Counted from the stretch's first letter, positions 32,841-44,927 are shown. The stretch: DNA of 64,000 nucleotides from Emiliania huxleyi CCMP1516 (GCF_000372725.1 NW_005200981.1:143783-207782), one strand, 5' to 3'. Translations and numbers: made by a program. The notes: generated from the sequence alone by a model not told the origin.

Positions 32841-33973
32841 GGGAGGGCGCCTGGGTCTAAATTTAGTGCGGTGTGAAGTGTTTATCTACTGCAACTTTAG
32901 CGCAAATTCAGCGCAACTTTAGCGCAAATTTAGCGCAACTTTAGCGCAAATTTAGCGCGAGTTCACTGCGACTTTACATCCAAATTTAGCGAGGTTTAGT
33001 GCGTCTTTAGTCCAGCCGCGCAGTAGGATCCAGCCGCAGACCCTCGCTGGGCCTCCCTCCCCCTCTCCCCCTGCAGTTCCCTGCCCACTCGCAAAAGTTC
33101 CCCGTCCCATGGCCATGCCTCCCATCCCCAACCAACCGAACGAAGGTTCTTCAGCTGAATATCAACCTCAAGGGGGTGCTTTCCGGGTGCATGGCTGGGG
33201 CTGGATCCAACATGCTACGAGTACACGAGTATGTAAAGCTGCTTGCGGTGACTACATGGATCATTGCCATTTGGCCGTTTCTGTCCTCGTGGTCTGGATC
33301 CTTCATCCTTTGGTTCAACATTGGCTTTGAAATTCCAAGACCGACCCTCACCTCTACTCTATTACAGCTGGTGGTCACGGGCACAGCATGGGTTATGCGG
33401 TCGGAGGTGGTGCTTGCGGTGGCGCATTCAACTGTGCTGGTCCTCCTCTCGGGAATCGGTTATGTGCCGGTGCTCAGTCGGGAGATCTTGCTCTGGAGGG
33501 CTGCATATCTAGCCTCACACTGGGTCTGGGAGCCTGCCTTTGGGTCATGAGGGCAGGGGCCAGGCATCTCCTGTGGTGCATTCTTGGCAGCCAAGGAGCA
33601 AAGCACGCGGCCCTGGCTAGCTGTGGTGTGGCTGGGAAGCCGTGCTAAAGATGCGTGCCGCACTAAAGATGGGGGCCCCCACTAAATGTACTTACATCTT
33701 ACTGCAGCTGCCCGCACCTAAAGTGAACTAAATGTGGCGCTAAATTGGAGATAAAACACACTAAATATGTGCTAAATATGTGCTAAATATGTGCTAGATC
33801 TAAATTTGTGCTAAATTTGTGCTAAATATGTGCTTTGTTTTAAATTTGTGCTAAATTTGTGCTAAATTCGCGCTAAAGACGCACTAAATACGCACTCGAA
33901 CACGCACTAAATAGCGCACTACTATCACTAAAGTTCATTCACACGCACTAAATTTAGACCCAGGCGCCCTCCC
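32841..33973. mobile_element. 1.13-kb element with 30-bp terminal inverted repeats
   Basis: The left end GGGAGGGCGCCTGGGTCTAA (continuing AATTTAGTGCG) is exactly repeated in inverse at 33944-33973. Inside each end are arrays of TTTAGCGCAAA or TGCTAAATA-type units (32880-33005 and 33720-33940). The centre is less GC-rich and has only short frames. This looks like a non-autonomous TIR element or a composite foldback element. No obvious target-site duplication was seen in the flanks (ACAACTCTCT and TCGACTGAGC). Confidence 0.7.
33176..33550 (+). CDS. Doubtful hydrophobic ORF inside the inverted-repeat element
   Basis: 124 codons, rich in Leu, Val and Trp (LLAVTTWIIAIWPFLSSWSG). No family recognised; the other two frames are also partly open. 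It could be chance in this less GC-rich interior or a remnant of an element-encoded gene. Confidence 0.15.
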   Translation: MLSGCMAGAGSNMLRVHEYVKLLAVTTWIIAIWPFLSSWSGSFILWFNIGFEIPRPTLTSTLLQLVVTGTAWVMRSEVVLAVAHSTVLVLLSGIGYVPVLSREILLWRAAYLASHWVWEPAFGS

Positions 33974-34008
33974 TCGACTGAGCTTGTGCGGGTCCGTGGT
34001 TGTGTTTT

Positions 34009-34362
34009 TGTGTGAGCAAGACCGAGGCCCCTCTCGGCGCACCAGAGAAACCAGAAGAACTTTGGAGATCACACTCCTCGAGTAGGCACGGGACTGGCGC
34101 GCACTGGCACTAACACAGGTACACCCGAAGAAGAACAAACAAACCAAATGACGTGTGAGTGTTAGAGTTGTTTGGTATTGCTAAAAAGAATTCTACGAAT
34201 ACAAGCCCCTCTCACAGCAGACTGGCACGAACTAGCACCACAAAAGGCACAGCTAAAAAGAAGAACTCAAAAATAGCGAAATCCCGCGGCTCCCGTTCCC
34301 CTGTGTCCCTGATCGTCATGATCGTCCTTCCAAGATCCTGCTCGTGCAGGTGGGGATTGTCA
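34009..34362 (-). repeat. Interspersed element, inverted copy of 14331-14598
   Basis: Read on the minus strand it shows CCCCACCTGCACGAGCAGG, the TTAGTGCCAGTGCGCGCCAG motif and GCGCCGAGAGGGGCCTCGG in the same order as 14331-14598. It carries about 90 bp extra in the middle. It directly follows the 1.13-kb element. Confidence 0.8.
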
Positions 34363-34437
34363 GCGTCGCCTGGGAAGCCGTGCACGCGCCCCCCGCTCCC
34401 ACTCTCCATCAAGGCGGACGAGCAACGCGCTCGCAAC

Positions 34438-37400
34438 ATGATCACCGCCACTCAGAGTCCTGCGAGGGCGCGGCGTGCTGCGGCCACGTTTGCCGCGCTA
34501 CTCACACTTGTGCTGCTCGCGGCTGTGCACTGGAGCGGTCACAGTGCGCCCCGTCTGATGGAGTGGTCAAAGGACATGAAGATCTGGGGCATCAAGGACA
34601 TGAAGATCTGGGGCATCAATGGGGATGACGACAAGATCCAGCTCTCCGCTGATACAGCGGGTAAGTATCTCAGCACCTACATGCAGCTGCACCTCGCCAA
34701 CCCCCGCCCGGAGCCCAAGGATGTCCCGCTGACGCCCAGAGCCAAGGATGCGACAAAGCCGCGCGGACCGCGGCGGCCAATGGCTCTGGCCGTCAGCGGA
34801 GGCGGGTTTCGGACGATGACGGCGGGCATCGCCTACGGCCGCGCCCTCTCGCATGCCTTTAAGGACGACACCGTCGGCATGGACTGGCGGGACTTCACGT
34901 GCGCGCTGCCGGCGGCCCGTTCCTCAACTCTTTGATCCCCACCCGACACCGCGCTCCGCCTCTATTGTGCAGGCACCTCTCAGGCAACTCTGGTGGGCAG
35001 TGGTTTGCGACGCAATTCTCGTTCGGGGGGAAATTCTTCCAGGCAAAGCACCCTTGGCCGTCGTGCAGCCCCTCGGCCTCGCCCGACGGTTGGCCCTCCT
35101 CACCGCCTCACGCCACCGCGCGCTCCAGGACATCACGCAATCGGGCGCCGACGGGCGGTTCCGCCCGCTCAAGGACTTCTTCTCCGAGTGGGGAAGGACG
35201 TACGCGCAGGGCATTCTCTTTGGGCCCAAGACAACGCAGCCCAGCGCCACTCGCCGGGAAAGAAGGGTAGAACCGCTCACGGAGCATTGATCGGAGTCGT
35301 CTCGTAGGGTCAACATCTACAACGCGTGCCGCGGCAGGGGCATGACCGACATATTCGCGGGATTCCTGCGCGCAGTCTCGAACCTGCTTCGCGCAGCCAA
35401 CCTGCCGGCGCAGGATTGGCACCGCTTTATCAACAACATGATGAGCGGCGTCATCCCTGGCTGGAGGACCGCGCCCAAGCCCCGCCCGACAGAACCAAAC
35501 GCTTACAGCCGCGACTTGTGTCGCCCGACTCGCTAGCCTCCCGTCGCCTCAGGGACATCAAGTACGGCGCGCCCCGCGCGGGCTTGCCCGAGGCGGCTCT
35601 CATCCAGCAGATCGCCATTCCGCCCGACACCTGGGTCGGCAAGGACGAGGACGCGCAGCTGGTGCGGCTGACGTTGCCGGAGGGCGTGCCCCCAGGTGCC
35701 ACGCTGCCGGCCGTGCACGTCGCGAAGGCGCGCTCGAGTCGCGAGGGCTTTGCTGGCTTCTTCGCACCGGGGTGAGTGTACGATGCCCCTGTGTGCCCCG
35801 GAGGCCGAACCCCCTCAGCGCGCGTCGCCACAGCGCCAAGCGATCTGTCTGCAGGCTGTGTGACGGGCTCACGCTGACAAAGAGGCCGTATACGTGCGAC
35901 TGCAGCTGGACGGCGCGGTTCTCGTGCCCAGGGGAGGACCGGTCGGGCCTAATGAACAGAATGTTTGGCAAGCCTGCTGCGGACGATGGCTCTGCGTGCT
36001 TCGCCTACTGCTGCGGTGGCGAGGACCACGCGCAGGAGGCGGCGAACCGCACGCTGCGGACGCGTTGGCCGCGGCCCGGAGATGCGGACGTGAGCGAGAT
36101 CACGGCGATGTCGTCGGCGGCGGCAGGTGCCGCGGCGTCGCCCACGATTGTCAAGGCCGCCTTCAAGTCGGTCTTCAAGGATGTGCTTGCGGTGAGCCGC
36201 AGCAGCCCGCTCGTCTCCGAGAGTACCCGAAATTACCCGAGATTACCCGAGATTAGGCGAGCCGCAGCAACCCGCTCGTCTCCGGCCCGAGGGAGATGCT
36301 CAAGGAGCGGACGACTCCGGCGCGAGAGGCGGCGAGCCGCGACGAGCGTTGCTTCACATGCATAGCCGTGTGCAGGTGTTTAGCATGCTCGACAAGAGGG
36401 CTTCGGACGCGCCGACTGAGGAGGAGTTCCGGTGGTGGGCGGCGGGAAAGAGCGACGATGCCTTTTTGGAGAAGCACATCGGCGAATTTGTGGACGAGTG
36501 CATGCCGCTCGGCCTCCACCACCTCGCCGTCGACGTCACGCTCAACCGGACCGAGGCAAACCGTTCGAGAATCGTACACTCCTAGTCCCACCGCCGCTCA
36601 CTGGCCGGCCCACTGCTCGACGCCGACGGTACCCGACCCACTGCGCCAGGCCTCGTCGCCGCTGCCTCCGTCGGAGGAGCGGGCCTGGAGCCCCTCCTAC
36701 CGCGGCATCGACGGCGTGTACGTTGACAACACCGCCCTCGCCATGACCGTCGCCACAATGATTACGGACTGCCTGGCGGGCGACGAGACCCTCGACTGCG
36801 CCGACAAAACGCTCGACGTAGTGCTCGTCAACGACGGCAACTCGGACCCCGCTGCCAACGGGCTTGGGAGCTTCTTTAGCGACACGGGCACGCCGGTCGG
36901 CACGTACCATCACTCCGGCGGGCCAAAGGGCCTGGCTCTGGTCCCGTCGCAGATGATCTTTGCCGAGCCCTACCCGAAGAACGTTACAAACTACTTCACG
37001 CCGAGCGCGATTGCGGTCCCCCGGAGGGGCTCTGGCCACGCACACACGCCGCGTGCCCCTCAGCGACCTCGGAGCTCCCGCAATAGGCCATCCAAAAGTG
37101 GCTGAAGAACCCCTCCCGCCTGCCCGCCGATCTCATCTCGAGCGCGGCAAGCGGCCGTCTCAACGAGGCGACTTTCCGAGGCCGTTCCCCTGACGCGACC
37201 TCTGCCGAGAAGTCGCGCTCCCAAACCCTCTCTCGCCGGATGTCGTTGCCGCCGATGCCCTCAGCTATCGCCCCCAGCCTCGTGTGCCTGACTCTCGCCC
37301 GTCCGCCCACCATCCCACCAGGCGGTCAAGGGTGACATCCGCCGCCATCGCCAGAAGATGGAGAGGGGGGGGAGGGACATGGACTTCTCCGACAACTTCT

Positions 37401-38146
37401 CCTTTGCGCCGCCAGAGGAGGAGGAGGGGCTCTCCCTGAGCGACGGCCAGTCTGTCTTTGCCGCGCTGGAGGACGCGAGTGACAACAGCGACGTGGTCGC
37501 GGCCGGCTGGCAGGGAGACCCCGACGCTCAACCGCCGCCCGCGACCAAGAAGAAGCGCGGCTTCTTCCCGTGGGAGAAGGCGGAGCCGGTGCCCCCGTAC
37601 AACGGCTCGAGCCTCGTTTCGGGCACCTTCACTACCATCGACAACCCGCAGTGGGGCGTCCGTGCGGGCTGGAAGGCGCGCTGTCCCGGGGAAGAAGCAC
37701 ACTACGCCCGCCTCGCCTCCAATCAACGCCCCGGCCCTGCGCGGCAGGTCAATCTTCTCGTCTTCTGCCTTGCCTATCCGCAGGACCCGCTTCTCCAGGT
37801 GACACTTGCACAGCCACTACCCTCTGCCCACAGCGCCTGACGCCCACCGTTGTCCCCAGTCGGGCGTCGGTTTCTCCAACGACCCGATCATCCTGCCCGC
37901 GCTCACCGCGGCCACCTTCTTCGACACGCTCTACGAGCCCATCGCCAGGCGCTGCGGCGTAGTCTCGGCGAGGTGTGCGCGGAGGGAGCGCCCTGACTTG
38001 CTCACTGGGCACGCACCTTGTCTGGTAGGGGCGAGGTGGAGCGGGCGACGCCGCACCTCACTCGCTGGCTACACGAGCGGAGCGTGGAACGCGCCACGAA
38101 CAAGCGAGCTGAGCGGGAGCGGACGAAGGAGGAGTCGGCGGCGTAG
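34438..38146 (+). CDS. cPLA2/lysophospholipase-like membrane-anchored lipase
   Basis: Thirteen proposed exons: 34438-34898, 34973-35042, 35129-35223, 35308-35472, 35553-35771, 35855-36191, 36376-36555, 36650-37012, 37087-37167, 37322-37675, 37748-37798, 37860-37972, 38029-38146. An N-terminal hydrophobic segment (AAATFAALLTLVLLAAVHW) suggests a membrane anchor or signal. ALAVSGGGFRTM is the oxyanion-hole glycine motif; FTHLSGNSGGQWF holds the nucleophile Ser elbow; RGIDGVYVDNTALA matches the catalytic Asp region. FTTIDNPQWGVRAGWKVNLLVF and a charged tail (RWLHERSVERATNKRAERER) follow. Probable role: phospholipid or lysophospholipid hydrolysis. Introns mix GC and GT donors. KDMKIWGI is tandemly duplicated near residue 45. 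Confidence 0.85.
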
Positions 38147-38258
38147 CTTCCGTGAGGCGCTTCAGGCTGCGAGGCCAAGCGATGTGCCCCGACAGCGGGC
38201 TGTGAAACTTGGCGGGAGAAGTGCGGGCGTGCACTCTGCACATCTAGTACGGGACCCT

Positions 38259-40062
38259 CCTGTCCTTCTCCCACCCACTCCTCGCGTCCCCGTTTCATTT
38301 ATTTAATGACGCGCCCGGCAGGGGTTTTTCACTTGGGGCGAAACGAGGAAAAATGTGGATACTAGCATACTACCACCGATTTCCTAACTTCATTCGTTTC
38401 TTCAGCACAGTCCGAACCCACCACACAGCCACAGAGAGAGAGTTTTCAAAAATCTCTCGCTTGATGGCGGGGGGGGGGGGGCATAGAGGATCTGTTTTCC
38501 GTCGCCACCGGAGCCGGGTGTGCTACAACGACCTATCATCAGGGGCGGCGGGCGTTGGCTCTCTCGAGATGCCGAAGTCTCGGCCATAAACCCCTGCACA
38601 GAGGTAGATTGATCTGTACTTAGCGAAGAAGGTGTTGCTTGCGAGCCAGAACTTGCCGTAACCCTTCCCATCCAGCCCGTTCAGCGTCGTACCCAGCGGG
38701 TCAAAAAGTTGAACCCAGCCACCGTCCTCTGCGCCGCAAACGCGCAGCACCGTGAAGGCATGCGGACCCTCGTCGCTCGCTGCGCACATGGCAAAGTTGG
38801 TGCCATTCCACAAACACATTCTGCGTGGGGCGGGGTTGTGGCTTGTGGGGTGGGGTGGGGATGTCGGGGTGGGGAGTGGGTGGGCGCCGGAGTGGGAGTG
38901 GTGGTGTGACTGCTCCTGTGGTGCGGGCGACGGCTTCCTGCGGAGCAGCTCCGAGCGGTCAATCGTAGTGCCCCTCTGACCTCCACCGCCAACCTCGGGC
39001 CATTCCATTGGCCACAGCCCACGAAAGCCGGTCGAGTGCGCCGAGTTTCCAGGCGCCTCCCAGCTCCCGCTCTGATTTGGATTGAGCCAACCACCGATCT
39101 GATAGCGTTTGGTCGCAGGGTCAAGCTTAATCGTGTACTGAGGCTTGTAGCCCGTCAGTATGGCCCAAGCTCGAGGCGGTTGACCGCCATTGAGCATTGC
39201 GTACCCACCGCAGTGGATCGCGACCGCCTGCTCGAGCAGCGCGACCCACCGGGGTGCAGCGCAGACGATGGGTGTGAGGCTGTCCGACGGTGCTGACGCC
39301 CCAACGTTGCTGACGTCCCGGGGGCTCCAGTCGTGCAAATCGAAGAGGCGAACGGTGCAGCAGGAACCCTCGTCGCGGAACAGGTGCCGGATGGCACGGG
39401 CGCTCCAAGCGCTGCAATGGCGCTCAGTAGCCAGCAGTCGCCGATATTGCCCTGACGGATCTCTTCCGGTCTAAGTTCACTCGGCAGTGGCGAGGAATCG
39501 CACTGAAGCGTGGCACGCGCATTCAATGCGGCGATGCTCTCGGCTGGCATTTGAGCCTTTTCTCTTCCGTGCAATGCATCGTATCAGCGTTGCTCAGCCC
39601 CGACCGCGGTTTTCAATTTTCAGATTGGGAGTTGCGATGACAAGTACTAGCCTGAATTTTACCAGTGTCGTAATACGCGTATTTTCGCCTGAGGACCCAG
39701 CTCAAACTCAAGGCTAGTATAGGAAGGAAGGAAGTAGCAAGCAGATAGATCCCGCCCAAAAAAAAGCGTTTAATTAATATAAAAGCGGTTACTCGATCGT
39801 GTTTGACATAGCCCAACCCGCCGACATGCCTGCGCCGCCATGGTTTCGGTGCCGCAGCCCCTCTCACACACCTCCTCGACACGCGCTTTCATCAGCACAT
39901 CCGACTGCGCCTCGTTTTCCACCTGCACGGTCCGTCGCGGCTCCCGCTCCTCGCCGTGACGCTCTGGTGGTACTACCGTACCCTCGTCCTCAGCCGCTCG
40001 TGGCAGACGCCACTGGCGCTTGCATCGGGGCTGTATACCTAGTCATACATACTTGCCTCTCC
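38259..40062 (-). repeat. Inverted duplication, arm 2 (partner 11893-14322)
   Basis: Reverse complement of arm 1, lacking the 610-bp insertion. It begins just after the lipase gene and ends near 40062, where similarity stops at a CATACATACTT stretch. Confidence 0.9.
38523..39574 (-). pseudogene. Calpain-like protease, copy 2, frameshifted
   Basis: Nearly identical to 12978-14045, but GGAGCGCACGACCCCCG of copy 1 reads GGAGCGCCCG here, a 7-bp loss just after the catalytic Cys motif, which shifts the frame. A 4-nt net loss near the start also displaces the original ATG; an internal ATG (MPAESIAAL) restores the first segment. The downstream frame (from HDWSPRDV) remains intact to the stop. Likely a recent pseudogene unless sequencing error explains both indels. 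Confidence 0.8.
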
Positions 40063-40511
40063 TCGTTAGTCGTTACTGCTCTGCGAGCGAGTTCTTTACC
40101 AGGTTGCAACCCTAGTTTCGCACTGTGCTGTGAACAGAGCACCAACCACACATTGGGCTCTCCCCCCCTTCTCGCCAACCCACTAAATTGGAGGGCGCCT
40201 GGGTCTAAATTTAGTGCGTGTGAATGAACTTTAGTGATAGTTTAGTGCGCTATTTAGTGTGTGTTCGAGTGCGTATATAGCGCGACTTTAGCGCAAATTT
40301 AGTACATATTTAGTGACGAGCACTAGTTCAGGAAGTTTACGGCGCTGACCTAGGAGAACGAAGAATATTCACAGACCTTGTTGTGAGAAAAAAATCAGCC
40401 CTCGCGAATACCAATACGAACGCAAAAGTTGCAAAACTGGGCTGATTCGGCGCGAAGCGCCCTGATCTCCTCGCCCTCCTGGTGGAGAGGGGGAAGGGAG
40501 GAAGGCACGTT
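40063..40511. other. Short spacer with TIR-element fragment
   Basis: 40190-40320 matches one end of the 32841-33973 element (GGAGGGCGCCTGGGTCTAA, then TTTAGTG-type units). The remainder upstream of the ATG at 40512 shows nothing recognisable. Confidence 0.6.
40190..40320 (-). repeat. Solo end of the 1.13-kb TIR element
   Basis: Its reverse complement aligns with 33870-33973 with few differences. Only one end is present, so this is a truncated copy. Confidence 0.75.
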
Positions 40512-43500
40512 ATGGGCGACCCGCCGTCGTCCACGGTGGTGCATGACGCCATCCAGGAGAAGAAAGCCGTTCTCGATGCCGCCGGGTGGCGGGCAGCAGA
40601 AAGAGTCGCTGCAGCACAGGAGCATGCCCAGAAAGCAGCAGACTCGGTGGTAGCAGAAGCGTGCAGCAAGGCAGACCAGAGGACAGCAGCCGCTGATAAG
40701 ATGGAATCCCAGGCCAGCGCAGGTCTCTCAGCCGCACAGGCGGAATCCTCAAAGATCAATGAGGAGCTGCTGCGTGCAAAGCAGGATGTCGGCGAGCTAC
40801 AGGTGCACTGCACACAGCCTGCGCATTTGCGGGCAATACCGCCCATCCCGATACACTCCCCTCCCAGCCTCCTCCCCGAGTTCACCTCCCTGCACCCGCG
40901 TGTCGTCAAAGCTGCTATTCTGGCTAGTTGATGACATAGGCCGAATGCAAGAAGGCGCGCGGCTTCGCAGCAGGCAAGAAGAAGAAGAAGCTTCGGGAAA
41001 GTATCGCGGCGATGGAGGAGCAGATCGACGCGCGCGGGAGGGAGCTGGTGAAGAATGAGGAGGTAGTGTTGGCCAAGCAGGCAGCGGCGGTGGAGGCAAA
41101 GACAACAAAAGCAAAGGCGCATGAAGCGGCGGCGAAGGAGATTGCCGCTGCACGGGCCGCCGCGGATCGATTTGTGACAGAGACCACGGCGGCAGCTGTG
41201 GAGGAGGCGCGAGTCCTGCGCAAGGTAGCGGCTTCGCAGGCGGATCGAATTGTGGAGCTCAAACCGGGCGATGCCATCAGGGTAGTGCGCAAAAAGGACG
41301 AGTACTTTGGCAAGACCGGCACCGTGACGAAGGTGGACGAGTACGGGCCAATCGTCGACCTTGGGATCTCAGGAGGCGTCCGTGCTAAGGCTATGACGTT
41401 TGGAAGCGTGCAGCCGATTACACTCTCGACGTCCGACGCCGCCAGCTCCGTCGACAATGATGCAGCTTGCGCACCCCGGAGCGCGCTTGCCGGCTGTGCA
41501 AAATGTGCCCTTCAAATCGACGACGGGGACACCGTCAAGGTGATTTGCTGCGACGATCCGCACTACGGCAAGACTGGCACGGTGTCCGACGTCAAGGACG
41601 GCGTGGTTGAGGTCGAGCTCGACAAGGAGGTTGTCTGGCTCCCTGCGTCAAGCCTCTGCCGAATCACCACCGTGCCCGCGGTGTGGACCGGCAAGGTCGC
41701 CGCGCCGGCCGAGCTGGTCCCTGGTGGCAGTGTCGACATCGTGAGCGTGCAGAGGCAGCAAGTTAACCAAAGAAAGGCCGAAAAGCCGCAGACTTTGCAG
41801 CGCGGTGACTGGGTGGAGGTGATCAACCCCGACAACGGCCGAGTACAGGATGGCCTCAGCGTGCTGGGAAAGGTGGCCGTCGTAGCGCGTGCCCGAGATT
41901 CACACGGCTCAGATCCTCTCTAGTTCCCCACCCCGTGGTAGGTGACCAAGACGATTCCCAGGAGCAAGACGGCACCGGAGGGCGTCATGGTCAAGTTTGA
42001 GGACGGCAAGGTCGAGCTGCTCAAACGGCGTAGCGTGAAGCCGAGCGCCGTCAGGGGCAGCAGCCTCATCAAGCAAAAGGCGGCGGCAGCAGCAGCACCG
42101 GCGGCGGCAGCGACGGAGGGGTCCAGCGCCGCTACGATGGATGACAGCGGCGCAGCGAGGCCGCGTGGATTGGGGCTGCCGGTCCTCTCGGAAGCGCCTG
42201 AGGCCGTGACGAAAGATTGCAGAGGGAAGATCGAGGAGGCTTTGCAGCGGCTCAACTGCAGCAAGGACGTAAAGCAGCGCCTGAGCAGTGCCGTTGATGA
42301 CATACCAGTCCCCGCCGACGCCTCGACGAGCCGGGCATTTGATATGGCGGAGGAAGCATTGCCGACGGCCACTAAAGGCTGCAAGGACAAGGCGAGCGAC
42401 GCTTTCGGGCGTTTAGTGCCTTGCAAGGCGAGCTGCGGCACTCATTGTCTGCACCGAGGCCGATCTAACTGCTCCAGCCTGCCGAACCTAGGCCTCTACG
42501 AGCCGGTCTGTGGTCGTGGTGGGCGGCGCCTCAAAGACGTCGGAGGACAAGCTCTCTGGTCTTCTTTCCGGCGCGGGCGAGCAGTTGGACGCGGTGCAGG
42601 ATTCGATGCAGTGCTTGGCCGACCAAGCTGTTGGCGAGGCGCGGAAGGGGATCGAGCCGCCGTGCGGGTGGCCGTGCGTGCCGTTTCTCTAAGCACTGAT
42701 GATTTCACCTAGGTTGAGGGAGTGGTCGAGGGCCCGGGATGGATGAGCAAGGCGCAAGATGCCCTTGCGAGGATTTTCGGCAGAGTTTCGCCGGCTCCTG
42801 CGGAGGCAGAGAGCACGGCTGCGACAACGCGAGGTCTTGATACGGGCTGCTCGAACAGCACTTTTGCTACAGCTTCCGCGAGCGGCGTGCAGAAGATCAA
42901 CCTGTTGAAGATGGCACAGAGATCGAGACAGCGGCTGCCTGCGACTCCCGTGGGCAACACCCTGCAGAATCCGGACAGGCGAGCGCTTTGCATCTGCACG
43001 TCGCTTGGTTCGGATGGAGTTAATGACCAGAAGGCGATCGCGAGCGTGCTCGCGGCAAATGGCTACAACCCGGTTTGCGCACACCAGCTTAGCACTAGGG
43101 GCCTTCGAGAAGAGGAACTCATCCCAATCCGTCTTCCGGACAGGTGATCACCCTGAGTGACCGCGACGACGCGGTGGACTCTTTTTCCGGAGCCCACCAT
43201 CACTTGGTGGCCGTGCGAGCAATTGTGGGTCCGCTGCTAGGTGACGCCGTCCAACCGAGCAAACATTGTCGAGGAAATCCAGCAGCTCTCGAAATGGCTA
43301 CGGGAGGCACCCAACCGTCAAGGTTGGCTCAGCTGCTCGGGTCACGGCGCTACTGAGGCGACGATGGCGGGCTTTCGCGTCGGCGCTGATGAGGCCACAG
43401 CAGAGGGCGGCGGCAGAGCCCTGATTGTGCCGAGGGATTGGGAGCAGCAAGGTGTTCTAACAGAGCTGCAGATCCAGCAGCTGTTGCTGTTTGACATCCA

Positions 43501-44069
43501 CAAGGTGAATCCAGCCCGCCTATTCTATCATCGTGGCCATCATTACTGCCCTTGCTCGAGTAGGAGAATGCCCTGCTGCTGCTGCTCGATGAATGGCCGC
43601 TACCTTCAGTCCTCGACTTGCCGTTCCGAATCGCCGGCGGCAATGACGATCACAGCCCCGAGTACGACTACAACGATGGCAACGGCACCATCGTGTGCTT
43701 TGTCTCGGAGGCGTGCGCATCCCCAGGCCCACATTTCTGGACTCCAACTCTGCTTCGCCCACTTCATTCTGCTTGGGCCAGGCAGCGCCCAAGCTGCGGT
43801 GACGAGTCCAATCCTTGATTCCAGGAGAGCGATCGGCAGCCGAGCGGCGTTTGCGCGCGCGCCTTCCTGAAGAGCTACGAGGCCGGAGCATCACCGTACA
43901 AGGCGCTTGCTGGCGCGCACGTCCCCTCCCTTGTGGACTGCTCGCTGACCCTCGCCCCAAACAACAGATGCTCCAAGGGATGCGGGGTTACGCCAAGATG
44001 AAGGGTCGGCCGCAGATCTCGGTCCACCTCTGCGCCCCGGGAGGCGCGCATGCCCGCTGCACATCATGA
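40512..44069 (+). CDS. Coiled-coil/KOW-domain protein fused to a metacaspase-like domain lacking its catalytic Cys
   Basis: Ten proposed exons: 40512-40802, 40940-41881, 41942 to about 42427, 42492-42677, 42713-43078, 43144-43173, 43241-43504, 43564-43710, 43825-43920, 43968-44069. N-terminal Ala/Glu/Lys coiled coil (about residues 10-220); then three KOW-like units (GDAIRVVRKKDEYFGKTGTV, GDTVKVICCDDPHYGKTGTV, RGDWVEVINPDNG). The C-terminal part reads as caspase-fold p20/p10: ALCICTSLGSDGVNDQKAIA, ITLSDRDD, TPSNRANIVEEIQQLSKWL, SCSGHG (catalytic His kept), ALIVPRDWEQQGVL, LLLLLDEWPLPSVLDLPF (normally DCCHSGSVLDLP), GVCARAFLKSYEA, MLQGMRGYAKMKG. The Cys dyad is absent. All joins from exon 3 on are phase 0; two separate genes remain possible. 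Confidence 0.7.
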
Positions 44070-44518
44070 GAGTGAGGAGCGCTCACTTAGGTGCACTCGA
44101 ACAGGGCGATCCTTGAGACCGGGTCTCCGTTCACGCGCGGGTCGCTGTCAATAAGCTATCGATGATGCTCTACGCACCCCCACTGATGCGCATACTGGCC
44201 ATATCCCCCTCACTGAGGCGCGCAGCAGCGCAGCGCGGTAAAGATCATGAATGTTGCAATATCCAATAATTACGTAAGTGGTAAGAAAGATAAGAATTTT
44301 ACAACAAAACTCCCTCGCACGACACGCGCACTGGCACTAAAGATAAGAATTTGACACCGCAACAAGAAAGAATTTGACAGCAAAGGGGCTCCCTCGACGC
44401 ACGAAGATAAGAAAGAAAGAAAACGCGGACAACCGCCACCACATAGGGAGTTCCCAAAGTGTGCGTGCAGTAGCGCCATCTCCTCCAAGATGCAAGAACA
44501 CACAAAAAATCGCCGGGC

Positions 44519-44668
44519 GCGAGCGTCGCGGGCCTCTCGCCAGCGCAGCTGTGCGCCATCATCGAGGCGCAGGCGGGCGCGAGCGACGCCGCGCTGCGCG
44601 TGGCAGAGGAGCACGCCGCTCGCCTCGTGGAGCAGCCATATTTCTTTTTCATCTGGCGTAGTACACCG
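44519..44668 (+). pseudogene. Orphan exon-like fragment
   Basis: Reads AGLSPAQLCAIIEAQAG followed by SDAALRVAEEHAARLVEQ, a convincing amphipathic helical coding stretch, but it has no flanking exons or start and stands next to repeats. Probably a remnant of a transposed or deleted gene; the family is not recognised. Confidence 0.35.
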
Positions 44669-44776
44669 TGAGCTGTGTCCGTACCAGCCAGTGTGCGCGC
44701 CAGTCCGTCCCAGCAGAAGTAAAGAGACACGCGAAGCTTGGGTGGTGGGAGAAGGACATGTACATGTTGAGTGCGT

Positions 44777-44927
<151 letters not shown>

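Noticed and set aside
43144-43173. Dismissing the 30-nt segment as intron
   Set aside because: Rejected because ITLSDRDD matches the caspase-fold region and both joins are phase 0, so it is kept as a micro-exon.
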